Part shown: piece by piece, positions 1 to 9,400 of the stretch
Position numbering within the stretch: position 1 is the stretch's first letter
Layout of the letters: each line of letters begins with the position of its first letter
Source of the DNA: Cellulomonas xylanilytica
Lineage (GTDB): Bacteria; Actinomycetota; Actinomycetes; Actinomycetales; Cellulomonadaceae
Direction of reading: 5' to 3'
Assembly: GCF_007989805.1 (NCBI RefSeq)
Contig: NZ_BJUB01000004.1
Location: forward strand, 248,001-312,000
Length of the DNA stretch: 64,000 nt
The notes under the pieces: generated by a model
What the model was told of the DNA's origin: nothing
The model's database searches: none
Seen by the model: the letters and a program-made list of their open reading frames with translations, nothing else
Made by a program: the position numbers and the translations under genes

Positions 1-956
1 CCGTCGACCTGGCGGGCCGGACCGGCACCCAGGAGCGCTACGCCCGCGAGTGGCTGGAGCAGCAGGCCGTGGGCGGGTGGTTGCTCGTGGACGACGGGGA
101 CGACGACGGCACGGTCGACGCGACCCGTCGCCGGTACCGGGTGGCGCCCGGCGCGGTCAGCGTCCTCACCGACCCCGACAGCCCCCTGCACGTCGCGCCG
201 ATGGCCGGCTTCGTCATGGCGGTGTGCCGTCGGATCGACGACCTCGTCGACGCCGCCCGGTCCGGCGGCGGCGTGAGCTGGTCCCAGCTCGGGGACGACG
301 CCCGCACGGCCCAGGCCGCGCTCAACCGCCCGCTCTTCCTGGACGACCTCCCGCACCGGATCGTGCCGTCGATCCCCGAGCTGCACACCGCCCTGCAGGG
401 TGGCGCACGCGTCGCGGACATCGGGACCGGTGAGGGCTGGTCGTCCCTCGGCCTGGCGGCTGCGTTCCCGGAGCCGACGTTCGAGGGGTTCGACGTCGAC
501 GAGCCCTCGGTCGCGGCGGCGGGTCGGCACGCCGCCGACCGCGGGCTCGACGGCCGCGTCACGTTCGCGACCGTGGACGCCGCCGAGCTCGCCGGCAGCC
601 GCGCCGGCGCGTTCGACGTCGTGATGGCGTACGAGTGCGTCCACGACATGCCGGACCCCGTCAGCGTCCTCGCGGCGATGCGCGCGATCGCTCGCGACGA
701 CGGCTTCGTCCTGGTCATGGACGAGCGGACCGCGGACTCCTTCTCCGCACCCGCCGACCCGGTGGAGCGCCTGCTCTACGGGTACTCGATCGTGTGCTGC
801 CTCCCCGACGGGCTCTCGACACCCGGCGGGGTCGGCACCGGCACCGTGATGCGTCCGTCCGTGCTCGCCGGCTACGCCACCTCAGCCGGGTTCTCGCGCG
901 TCGAGGTCCTCCCGGTCGAGCACGAGATGTTCCGGTTCTACCGGCTCCACCTCTGA
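1..956 (+). CDS. SAM-dependent methyltransferase, 5'-truncated
   Basis: This gene enters from the left edge. Reading in frame from base 3 it is open without a start, and its first residues (RTGTQERYAREWLEQQA) match the winged-helix N-terminal domain of class I methyltransferases that carry a dimerisation/HTH module. The Rossmann methyltransferase core begins with motif I VADIGTGEG (bases 411-437), followed by an acidic loop (GFDVDEPSV) and a DVVMAYECVHDMPDP post-motif. It should transfer a methyl group from S-adenosylmethionine to a small molecule; the substrate cannot be read from sequence. The C-terminus (FYRLHL) is typical of the family, so the 3' end is complete. It overlaps the convergent transporter gene by 75 nt. 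Confidence 0.85.
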   Translation, partial: VDLAGRTGTQERYAREWLEQQAVGGWLLVDDGDDDGTVDATRRRYRVAPGAVSVLTDPDSPLHVAPMAGFVMAVCRRIDDLVDAARSGGGVSWSQLGDDARTAQAALNRPLFLDDLPHRIVPSIPELHTALQGGARVADIGTGEGWSSLGLAAAFPEPTFEGFDVDEPSVAAAGRHAADRGLDGRVTFATVDAAELAGSRAGAFDVVMAYECVHDMPDPVSVLAAMRAIARDDGFVLVMDERTADSFSAPADPVERLLYGYSIVCCLPDGLSTPGGVGTGTVMRPSVLAGYATSAGFSRVEVLPVEHEMFRFYRLHL

Positions 957-2579
957 CGGCTCGCCCGACGGCCGGGAGACGGCAGGGTCCGATCCCACCG
1001 GCGCGGTGGGCAGCAGGCGGGAGAACCAGAGCGCGAGAGCCGCGATCACGGCCAGCACGGCGAGGCTCGCCCGCAGCGCGTCGATGCGGGCCGCCTCGTT
1101 CTCGGCGACGATCGCCGCAGCCTCGTCGGCGGGGAGCCCGGCGTCCTCCAGCGCGCTCGCCAGCTGGACGTCGGAGACGAACGGCACCCCCGACGCCAGC
1201 TGGACGCTCGCGGTCTCCGCGACCTCGGCGCTCACCTGCGGGTTGGAGCCGAGGCCGACGAGCAGGGTCGAGGTCAGCGTCGCGATGAGGATCGACCCGG
1301 CGACCGCGGTCCCCAGCGACGCGCCCAGGTTGGTCATCGTGTTCTGCACGCCGCCCACGTCGCCCGCGTCCTTGTCGGCCACGGCCGAGACGGTGACCGC
1401 TCCGAGCTGCGACGACAGCGCGCCCACCCCGAACCCCGCGAGCAGCAGCGGGACGGCGACGATCTCCGCACCCGCGCCCACCTCGAGCGCACCCATGAGC
1501 GCCACGATGCCCAGAAGCATGCTGGTCAGGCCCCAGCGGACCACCTCCCGCGGGGAGGCGTTCGGGAAGAACCGCGGGATGCCGACGGCGGCGACCAGCA
1601 GCGAGACGGACAGCGGCAGCAGCCGCACCCCGGTCTGCAGCGCGGTCAGGCCCAGGGCGATCGAGAGGAACAGCGGCACGACGAAGAACAGCCCCGCCTG
1701 GATCATGAACTGGAAGAAGAACATCGTCAGCCCGCCGGCCAGCCGGGCGTTGCGCAGCATCGCGGGGCGCACGAGCGGCTCGCGACCGGCTGCCACCATC
1801 CGGTTCTCCCACGAGAAGAACAGCCGCAGCACCACCATCCCTGCCAGGACGAGCCAGATGGTCGGGGACAGACCGAGCCACGACGGACCGCCCGGACGGG
1901 TGAGCACCCACCCCCACTCCCCCGACCGCAGCACACCGAAGACCGCCAGCCCGAGGCCGAGGGCCGACAGGACCGATCCGACGTAGTCGAGGCGGAACCG
2001 TGCCTCCGGTGCGGCGTCGGCCAGCTTGCGGGTGAGGGCGAGGATGCCGATGACGAGCACGACCTCGCCGGCGAACACGTACCGCCAGGTCCAGTACGTG
2101 GTGACGAACCCGCCGATGAGCGGACCGGCCGCCACCGCGATGGCACCTGCGGACGCCACCAGCCCGTACGCCCTCGGGCGGTCCTTCGACACGAAGTTCG
2201 ACGCCACCAGGGCGACGATCGCGGGCATGATCAGGGCGGCTCCGAGCCCTTCCAGCACCGACCAGCCGATGATCAGCACCGTCAGGCTCTGCGCGATCGA
2301 CGTGACGAACGACCCGCACGCGTAGATCACGCAGCCGATGGCGAACGCGCGCCGCCGGCCGATCAGGCTGCCGATCTTGCCGCCGGTGATCATCATGCTG
2401 GCCATGACGAGCGTGTAGAGCGTGATCGCCGTCTGGATACCGGTCACCGTGGTCCCGACGTCCGCGGCGACCTGGGCGATGGACACGTTCATCACCGAGC
2501 TGTCGAGCGTCATGAGGAACTGCGCCGTGGCGAGCGTGAACAGGACCAGGCCCGCCGCTCCGCCGGACTTCTGGGCCAT
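882..2579 (-). CDS. DHA2-family MFS drug:H+ antiporter
   Basis: The product is a 565-residue integral membrane protein of the EmrB/QacA (DHA2, 14-helix) branch of the major facilitator superfamily. Family motifs are LDSSVMNVSIAQ in helix 1 (residues 25-36) and motif A GKIGSLIGRRR (67-77). The expected role is proton-driven export of drugs or metabolites across the cytoplasmic membrane. I chose the ATG of MAQKSGG because it has a purine-rich GGAGACGGGGAG upstream and matches the family N-terminus; a longer reading would add 54 non-hydrophobic residues. The last ~30 residues are a polar acidic tail encoded on top of the 3' end of the convergent methyltransferase. The substrate is unknown. Confidence 0.88.
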   Translation of the reverse strand: MAQKSGGAAGLVLFTLATAQFLMTLDSSVMNVSIAQVAADVGTTVTGIQTAITLYTLVMASMMITGGKIGSLIGRRRAFAIGCVIYACGSFVTSIAQSLTVLIIGWSVLEGLGAALIMPAIVALVASNFVSKDRPRAYGLVASAGAIAVAAGPLIGGFVTTYWTWRYVFAGEVVLVIGILALTRKLADAAPEARFRLDYVGSVLSALGLGLAVFGVLRSGEWGWVLTRPGGPSWLGLSPTIWLVLAGMVVLRLFFSWENRMVAAGREPLVRPAMLRNARLAGGLTMFFFQFMIQAGLFFVVPLFLSIALGLTALQTGVRLLPLSVSLLVAAVGIPRFFPNASPREVVRWGLTSMLLGIVALMGALEVGAGAEIVAVPLLLAGFGVGALSSQLGAVTVSAVADKDAGDVGGVQNTMTNLGASLGTAVAGSILIATLTSTLLVGLGSNPQVSAEVAETASVQLASGVPFVSDVQLASALEDAGLPADEAAAIVAENEAARIDALRASLAVLAVIAALALWFSRLLPTAPVGSDPAVSRPSGEPSEVEPVEPEHLVLDREDLDAREPG

Positions 2580-2680
2580 CGGGCACCGCTCCCCGTCTCC
2601 GGCTGCACCGGCACTCTCGTCCGGCGGACTGGACCCAAGAGGTACCACCAACGTGCCCGTCCGCGCTACGGACCAGGCGC

Positions 2681-2686
2681 TACGCT
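2681..2686 (+). promoter_or_regulatory. candidate -10 box TACGCT
   Basis: TACGCT fits the actinobacterial TANNNT -10 pattern. It lies 23 nt before the GTG of the membrane protein gene, leaving a short leader that contains a GAGGGGG ribosome-binding site. No good -35 is visible. Confidence 0.35.
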
Positions 2687-2709
2687 GCCGGAGACCGAGG
2701 GGGTGGGCA

Positions 2710-3399
2710 GTGGGCGAGACGGCTGAGCCCGGGCGCGTCACGGAGTCCGGCTGGTACCGCCACCTCGACCTCGTCGCGACGATCCTGCTGGCCGTGGCGA
2801 CCGTGGTGACGGCCTGGTCGGCGTTCCAGAGCAGCCAGTGGGGCGGCGTCCAGGCGATCGCCTACAGCACGGCCGCGCGCGAGCGGGCCCAGTCCAACCA
2901 GGCCGCGACCCTCGCCGGCCAGCAGACGACCATCGACGTGATGCTCTTCACCGACTGGCTCGCCGCCCTGCACGAGGAGGGCGACGCGATCCTGCCCGAG
3001 CCGTACGTGCCCGACCCCGAGCAGTACTCCGGGTTCCTGTTCGAGCGGTTCCGGCCCGAGTTCACGCCCGCGGTGCACGCCTGGCTGGCCGAGGACCCGC
3101 TGACCGACCCAGGCGCGCCTCCCAGTCCCTTCGCGATGGACGAGTACGTGCTGGCGTCGACCACCGAGTCGGTCCGGCTGGACAAGGCGTCCGAGCGGTC
3201 CGCGGCCGAGGCGCGGATCGCCATCGAGCGCAAGGACAGCTACGTGCTGGCCACCGTCATGTGCGCGTCCGTGCTCTTCTTCTCCGGCATCGGTTCCAAG
3301 CTGGGCTCCCCCCGCCGGCGCACCGCGATGATCGCGATCGGCGGTGTCGTCCTGCTCGCCACCGTCGGCGTCGTGCTCACGTTCCCCGTCCAGGTCTGA
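2710..3399 (+). CDS. conserved membrane protein of unknown function
   Basis: This is a 229-residue protein of a family I do not recognise with certainty; it resembles DUF4337-type bacterial membrane proteins. One hydrophobic segment lies near the N-terminus (about residues 21-38, LVATILLAVATVVTAWSAF). A long, charged soluble middle (about 45-175) follows, then two C-terminal helices (about 179-196 and 206-225). I chose the GTG start because GAGGGGG sits 6-12 nt upstream and the preceding ORF sequence is the promoter region. It is transcribed divergently from the MFS transporter. Its stop is followed after about 20 nt by a strong 14-bp hairpin shared with pyk. No function is assigned. Confidence 0.72.
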   Translation: MGETAEPGRVTESGWYRHLDLVATILLAVATVVTAWSAFQSSQWGGVQAIAYSTAARERAQSNQAATLAGQQTTIDVMLFTDWLAALHEEGDAILPEPYVPDPEQYSGFLFERFRPEFTPAVHAWLAEDPLTDPGAPPSPFAMDEYVLASTTESVRLDKASERSAAEARIAIERKDSYVLATVMCASVLFFSGIGSKLGSPRRRTAMIAIGGVVLLATVGVVLTFPVQV

Positions 3400-3420
3400 G
3401 CCGCACACACCCCCGGACGA

Positions 3421-3454
3421 CGTTCGGCCCCGCGGCAGGGCGCGGGGCCGAACG
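3421..3454. terminator. bidirectional GC hairpin terminator
   Basis: A perfect 14-bp stem (CGTTCGGCCCCGCG and its complement) with a 6-nt loop lies between the convergent membrane protein gene and pyk. There is no T tract, which is usual in such GC-rich genomes. It is symmetric, so it can serve both genes. Confidence 0.8.
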
Positions 3455-3477
3455 GGTCGTACGACGACGGGAGAGCG

Positions 3478-4914
3478 TCAGGCGACGCGGCCGCTCGCGT
3501 TCTCCTCGTCACCGATCTTGTGCACGACGATCGAGTTGGTCGAGCCGACGACGCCCACCGGCGCACCGGCGACGACGACCACGTAGTCGCCGACCTCCGC
3601 CAGACCGTTGGCGCGCAGCGTGGAGTCCACCTGGCTGACCATCGCGTCGGTGTTCTCGACCGACGGCACGCGGTACGTCTGGACGCCCCAGCTGAGCGAC
3701 AGGACGTTGCGCACGTCGTCGACCGGCGTGAACGCCAGCAGCGGGATCTCCGAGCGCAGGCGCGACATGCGGCGGGCGGAGTCACCCGACTGCGTGAACG
3801 TCACCAGGTACTTGACGTCGAGCGTCTCGCCGATCTCCGCGGCCGCGCGGGTGATCGCCCCACCACGGGTGTGCGGCGTCGAGCCCAGGGGCGCGATGCG
3901 CTCACGGCCCAGCTCCTCGGTCGCCTCGATGATCCGCGCCATGGTGCGCACGGTCTCGATCGGGTAGTCCCCGACGCTCGTCTCGCCCGACAGCATGACC
4001 GCGTCGGCACCGTCGAGCACCGCGTTGGCGCAGTCCGAGGTCTCGGCGCGGGTGGGCCGCGGGTTGGTCGTCATGGACTCGAGCACCTGCGTGGCCACGA
4101 TGACCGGCTTCGCGTTGCGACGGGCCAGCTCGACCGCGCGCTTCTGCACCAGCGGCACCTGCTCGAGCGGCAGCTCGACGCCCAGGTCCCCGCGGGCCAC
4201 CATGATGCCGTCGAACGCCGCGATGATCTCGGGGAGGTTCTCGACGGCCTGCGGCTTCTCGATCTTGGCGATGACCGGGACGACCCGGTTCTCCTCCTCC
4301 ATGATCCGGCGCACGTCGTCGTAGTCCGCGGCGGAGCGGACGAACGACAGGGCGATGATGTCCGCGCCGACGTTGAGGGCCCAGCGCAGGTCCTCCGCGT
4401 CCTTGTCGCTCATCGCGGGGACGGAGACGGCCACGCCCGGCAGGTTGAGGCCCTTGTTGTTGGACACGGTGCCGGGGACCTCGACGCGGGTCACCACGCG
4501 CGAGCCCTCGACGGCGGTCACGCGGACCAGGACCTTGCCGTCGTCGATGAGGATCGGGTCGCCGACCCGCGCGTCGTCGGTGAGCCCCTTGTGGGTCGTG
4601 GAGACGAGCTCCTTGGTGCCCTCGACGTCGTCGGTCGTGATGGTGAAGGTGTCACCGACGGCCAGGTCGTGCTTGCCGTCGACGAACCGGCCGAGGCGGA
4701 TCTTCGGACCCTGCAGGTCGACGAGGACCGCGACGGACCGTCCGGACGCCTGGGCGGCTGCGCGGACGTTGTCGTACACGCGCTTGTGGACCTCGGTGTC
4801 GCCGTGGCTGCGGTTGAGCCGTGCCACGTCCATCCCGGCGTCGACGAGGGCCTGGATCTGCTCCGCAGACTCCGTGGCGGGGCCGATGGTGCAGACGATC
4901 TTTGCTCTACGCAT
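3478..4914 (-). CDS. pyk: pyruvate kinase
   Basis: The 478-residue product is the usual length for pyruvate kinase, which converts phosphoenolpyruvate and ADP to pyruvate and ATP in glycolysis (cytosolic, tetrameric). It opens with the family start RRAKIVCTIGPA. It contains the active-site signature VIAKIEKPQAVEN (about 214-226; K217 transition-state lysine, E219 metal ligand), RGDLGVE (D243 metal ligand) and the KPVIVATQVLESM segment. The C-terminal allosteric domain is present (ITRAAAEIG, VVVVAGAPVG). The ATG has no Shine-Dalgarno but has TAGGCT exactly 6 nt upstream, so a leaderless mRNA is likely. It follows gltBD on the same strand but has its own promoter and lies behind a hairpin element. 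Confidence 0.97.
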   Translation of the reverse strand: MRRAKIVCTIGPATESAEQIQALVDAGMDVARLNRSHGDTEVHKRVYDNVRAAAQASGRSVAVLVDLQGPKIRLGRFVDGKHDLAVGDTFTITTDDVEGTKELVSTTHKGLTDDARVGDPILIDDGKVLVRVTAVEGSRVVTRVEVPGTVSNNKGLNLPGVAVSVPAMSDKDAEDLRWALNVGADIIALSFVRSAADYDDVRRIMEEENRVVPVIAKIEKPQAVENLPEIIAAFDGIMVARGDLGVELPLEQVPLVQKRAVELARRNAKPVIVATQVLESMTTNPRPTRAETSDCANAVLDGADAVMLSGETSVGDYPIETVRTMARIIEATEELGRERIAPLGSTPHTRGGAITRAAAEIGETLDVKYLVTFTQSGDSARRMSRLRSEIPLLAFTPVDDVRNVLSLSWGVQTYRVPSVENTDAMVSQVDSTLRANGLAEVGDYVVVVAGAPVGVVGSTNSIVVHKIGDEENASGRVA

Positions 4915-4920
4915 GAAGCG

Positions 4921-4926
4921 AGCCTA
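4921..4926 (-). promoter_or_regulatory. -10 box TAGGCT of pyk (leaderless)
   Basis: On the minus strand TAGGCT is followed by CGCTTC and then the pyk ATG. The 6-nt spacing puts the expected transcription start at the A of the start codon. The matching -35 region overlaps the inverted repeat at 4945-4970. Confidence 0.6.
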
Positions 4927-4944
4927 TGCCTTCCGTTGTTCCAT

Positions 4945-4983
4945 GGTCGGACCGCAGGTCCCGTCCGACCAGCGCGGTCGGAC
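4945..4983 (-). terminator. three-arm hairpin element between gltD and pyk
   Basis: Three 8-nt arms follow one another: GGTCGGAC, then GTCCGACC, then GGTCGGAC (4945-4952, 4963-4970, 4976-4983). The middle arm can pair with either neighbour, giving two mutually exclusive 8-bp hairpins with loops of 10 and 5 nt. The position, 29 nt after the gltD stop, suits a terminator; the overlap with the pyk -35 region also allows an operator role. Confidence 0.55.
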
Positions 4984-5011
4984 GGTGCAGGACCCATCGG
5001 TCAAGGGGGGT

Positions 5012-6478
5012 TCAGGGGCGCAGCGCCACGGTGCTGGCGGTGACGGGGGACGGCAGCTCCGTGCTGCCCGAGAGGTAGGTGTCGACGGCCGCCGCCGCGG
5101 CACGGCCCTCGGCGATCGCCCACACGATCAGCGACTGCCCACGGCCGGCGTCCCCCGCGACGAACACGCCGGGGACCGTCGTGGCGTAGTCGTCGGTGCG
5201 GGCGACGAGCCCCCGGGACGTCAGCTCGATGCCGATCTGCTCGGTGAGCGGGTCCACCTCGGGGCCGGTGAAGCCCATCGCGACCAGGACCAGGTCCGCC
5301 GGGATCTCGCGCTCCGTGCCCGGCGTGGGCACGCGACGACCGTCGGACAGGTACTCGGTCCTCGCCAGGGTCAGCGAGCGCACGGCCCCGGACTCGTCAC
5401 CGACGAACTCCACGGTCGAGGCGAGGTAGTCGCGCTCGCCCCCCTCGGCGTGCGAGGACGAGACCTCGAACAGGATCGGGTCCGTGGGCCACGGCTGGTG
5501 CTCGGGACGCTCGAGCGGCGGGCGCTTGCCGATGGCCAGCGTGGTCACCGACGCCGCACCCTGTCGGAGCGCGGTACCGAGGCAGTCCGAACCGGTGTCG
5601 CCGCCGCCGATGATGATGACGTGCTTGCCCGTGGCGGTGATCTGGTCGGCCACCGGCTTGCCCGCGGCGACCGCGTTGGCCTGGTGCAGGAAGTCCATGG
5701 CGACGTGCACGCCGCTCAGCTCCTTGCCCGGCACCCGCAGCTCGCGCGGGACGGTGGCACCGGTGGCGACGACGATCGCGTCGTAGCGCGCCTGCAGCTG
5801 CGGCCACGTCACGTCCCGACCGACCTCGACGCCCGGGCGGAACCGGGTGCCCTCGGCCTCCATCTGCGCGAGGCGGCGGTCGATGTGGATCTTCTCGAGC
5901 TTGAAGTCCGGCACGCCGTAGCGCAGGAGCCCGCCGATGGCGTCGTCGCGCTCGTACACCGCGACCGTGTGCCCGGCCCGCGTCAGCTGCTGCGCGGCGG
6001 CCAGGCCGGCCGGACCGGAACCGACGACCGCGACCGTGTGGCCGGTGAGCCGCTGCGGGACCTGCGGGGTCACGTAGCCCCGCTCGTACGCCTCGTCGAT
6101 GATCGAGACCTCGACGTTCTTGATCGTCACCGGCGGCTGGTTGATGCCCAGCACGCAGCTCGACTCGCACGGCGCCGGGCAGATCCGCCCGGTGAACTCG
6201 GGGAAGTTGTTCGTCGCGTGCAGCCGGTCGATGGCGTCCGACCACTGCCCACGCCACACCAGGTCGTTCCACTCCGGGATGAGGTTCCCGAGCGGGCAGC
6301 CGTTGTGGCAGAACGGGATGCCGCAGTCCATGCAGCGCCCGGCCTGCTCCTTGAGGTACGGCTGGCCGTCCTGCAGGTGCTCGTGGACGTCCTTCCAGTC
6401 ACGGAGCCGGACCTCGACGGGGCGGTTGGGCGGGAGCTCACGGTCCCGCACCTTCAGGAAGCCGCGGGGGTCAGCCAC
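5012..6478 (-). CDS. gltD: glutamate synthase small (beta) subunit
   Basis: The 488-residue product is the NADPH-oxidising, FAD-binding subunit of glutamate synthase. It passes electrons through 4Fe-4S clusters to the GltB subunit. The N-terminal Fe-S domain has cysteines C49, C52, C57, C61 and C100, C104, C108. The FAD site [10 protein letters not shown] (153-162) and the NAD(P)H site [11 protein letters not shown] follow. The GTG start ([10 protein letters not shown]) matches the family N-terminus and overlaps the last 8 nt of gltB, so translation is coupled and the subunits should be made together. The longer frame upstream is only gltB read out of frame. Confidence 0.96.
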   Translation of the reverse strand: MADPRGFLKVRDRELPPNRPVEVRLRDWKDVHEHLQDGQPYLKEQAGRCMDCGIPFCHNGCPLGNLIPEWNDLVWRGQWSDAIDRLHATNNFPEFTGRICPAPCESSCVLGINQPPVTIKNVEVSIIDEAYERGYVTPQVPQRLTGHTVAVVGSGPAGLAAAQQLTRAGHTVAVYERDDAIGGLLRYGVPDFKLEKIHIDRRLAQMEAEGTRFRPGVEVGRDVTWPQLQARYDAIVVATGATVPRELRVPGKELSGVHVAMDFLHQANAVAAGKPVADQITATGKHVIIIGGGDTGSDCLGTALRQGAASVTTLAIGKRPPLERPEHQPWPTDPILFEVSSSHAEGGERDYLASTVEFVGDESGAVRSLTLARTEYLSDGRRVPTPGTEREIPADLVLVAMGFTGPEVDPLTEQIGIELTSRGLVARTDDYATTVPGVFVAGDAGRGQSLIVWAIAEGRAAAAAVDTYLSGSTELPSPVTASTVALRP

Positions 6479-9400
6479 GGGCCACCTCCAGGATCTGGTC
6501 CCACACGCCGGGCGCGGCAGGGTCGAGGCCGTCGGCCTCGGCCTGCGCGAGCGCACGGCGGACGCGGGCGTACTCGGTGGGCAGCAGGCGCGTGAACCGC
6601 GCCCGGGTCGAGGCGAAGTCCTCGAGCAGCTGGGCGGCGACCGGCGAACCGGTCTCCTCGTGGTGCGCGCGCAGGAGGGACTGCACCAGCGCGGCGTCCT
6701 CGTCGTCGAGCGGGTCGAGCGCGAGCTCGTTGGTCCGGACGGCGTCGGTGTTCACCAGCGCCGGCACCAGGTCGAGCACGTAGGCCGTGCCGCCCGACAT
6801 GCCGGCGCCGAAGTTGCGGCCCGTGCGGCCCAGCACCAGGACGGTGCCACCGGTCATGTACTCGCAGCCGTGGTCACCCACGCCCTCGACGACCAGCGTC
6901 GCGCCGGAGTTCCGGACGCCGAACCGCTCGCCGACGAGCCCGCGCAGGAAGATCTGCCCGGTGGTCGCGCCGTAGCCGATGACGTTGCCCGCCACGACGT
7001 TGTGCTCGCTCGAGAGGGCGGCGTTGCGGTCCGGCCGCACCACGATGCGCCCGCCCGACAGGCCCTTGCCGACGTAGTCGTTGGCGTCACCGAACAGCCG
7101 CAGCGTGATGCCGCGGGGCAGGAACGCCCCGAACGACTGCCCGGCGGACCCCGTGAGCGTGACGTCGATCGTGTCGTCCGGCAGCCCCGTCCCGCCGAAG
7201 CGCTTGGTCACCTCGTGGCCGAGCATGGTGCCGACGGTCCGGTTGACGTTGCGCACCGGCAGGTCGATCCGGACCGGCTCGCTGCGCTCCAGCGCGTCGC
7301 CGGCCAGCGCGATCAGGCGGTTGTCGAGGGCGCGGTCGAGACCGTGGTCCTGGTCCTTGGTGTGGTGCAGCTCGGTGCCGGGGACCGGCGACGGGACGGC
7401 GAGCACCGGTGCGAGGTCCAGGCCCGCGGCCTTCCAGTGGTCGATCGCCGCGCGGGTGTCCAGCAGCTCGACGTGCCCGACGGCCTCGAGCAGCGTGCGG
7501 AAGCCCAGCTGGGCGAGCAGCGCCCGGACCTCCTCGGCCACGAACTCCATGAAGGTCACGACGAACTCGGGCTTGCCGGTGAAGCGCGCGCGCAGCTCCG
7601 GGTTCTGCGTCGCGACGCCCACGGGACAGGTGTCGAGGTGGCAGACGCGCATCATGATGCAGCCCGAGACCACCAGCGGTGCGGTGGCGAACCCGAACTC
7701 CTCGGCACCGAGCAGCGCACCGATCACGACGTCGCGGCCGGTCTTGAGCTGGCCGTCCACCTGCACGACCACGCGGTCGCGCAGGTTGTTCAGCACGAGG
7801 GTCTGCTGCGTCTCCGCCAGGCCGATCTCCCACGGCGTGCCCGCGTGCTTGAGCGACGTCAGCGGGCTCGCCCCGGTGCCGCCGTCGTGACCCGAGATGA
7901 GCACGACGTCGGAGTGCGCCTTGGCGACACCCGCCGCGATGGTGCCGACCCCGAACTCGCTGACGAGCTTCGTGTGGATCCGTGCGCTCGGGTTCGCGTT
8001 CTTGGCGTCGTGGATCAGCTGCGCCAGGTCCTCGATCGAGTAGATGTCGTGGTGCGGCGGCGGCGAGATGAGGCCGACGCCGGGCGTCGAGTGCCGCGTC
8101 CGCCCGATCCACGGGTACACCTTGTTGCCGGGCAGCTGACCGCCCTCGCCGGGCTTGGCGCCCTGGGCGAGCTTGATCTGGATGTCGTCGGCGTTGGTCA
8201 GGTACTCGCTGGTGACGCCGAACCGGCCCGACGCGATCTGCTTGATCGCGGAGCGCCGCACCGGGTCGTGCAGCCGCTCCGGGTCCTCGCCGCCCTCGCC
8301 GGTGTTCGACTTGCCGCCGATGCTGTTCATCGCGACCGCGAGGGTCTCGTGCGCCTCGACGGAGATCGAGCCGTACGACATGGCGCCCGTGTTGAACCGC
8401 TTGACGATCTCGCTGACCGGCTCGACCTCGTCCAGCGGGACGGGCGGGCGCTCGCCCTCCTTGAACGCCAGCAGGCCGCGCAGCGTCATCAGACGCGACG
8501 CCTGCTCGTCCACCCGCGAGGTGTACTGCTGGAAGACGTCGAACTGTCGCGTCCGGGTGGAGTGCTGCAGCCGGAAGACCGTCTCGGGGTCGAACAGGTG
8601 GTCCTCGCCGTCGCGGCGCCACTGGTACTCCCCGCCGACCGCGAGCCGCAGGTGGGCCTGCCGGTTGCCGCTGGCCGGGTAGGCGTCGGCGTGGCGTGCG
8701 GCGACCTCGGCCGCGATCACGTCCAGCCCGATGCCGCCCAGGCGGCTCGTGGTGCCGGTGAAGTACTTGTCGACCAGCGGCTGCGACAGCCCGATGGCCT
8801 CGAACACCTGCGCACCGCGGTAGGACGCGATCGTCGAGATGCCCATCTTCGACATCACCTTGAGGACGCCCTTGCCGAGCGCCTTGATCAGGTGCGCGAC
8901 CGCCTTCTCCGGGTCCACGCCGGGCAGGTACCCGTTGCGCGCGAGGTCCTCCACGGTCTCCATGGCCAGGTACGGGTTCACCGCGGCGGCGCCGTAGCCG
9001 ATGAGCAGCGCGACGTGGTGCACCTCGCGCACGTCACCGGCCTCGACGACGAGCGAGATCTGCGTGCGGGTGTGCCGGCGCAGCGTGTGGTGGTGCACGG
9101 CGGACAGCAGCAGCAGCGACGGGATGGGCGCCAGGTCGGCGTCGGAGTTGCGGTCCGACAGCACGAGGAAGCTCACACCGTCGGCGACGGCGGCGTCGAC
9201 CTCGGCGAAGATCTCCTCGAGCCGCGCCTCGAGCGCCGCTCCCCCGCCGTCGACCTTGTACAGGCCGCGGATGGTGACCGACCGGAAGCCCAGCGACGGC
9301 TCCTTGGCGACGTGCACGATCTTGGCCAGCTGGTCGTTGTCGATCACCGGGAACGGCAGGATCAGCTTGCGCGCGTGCCCCGGGCCGTCCTCGAGCAGGT

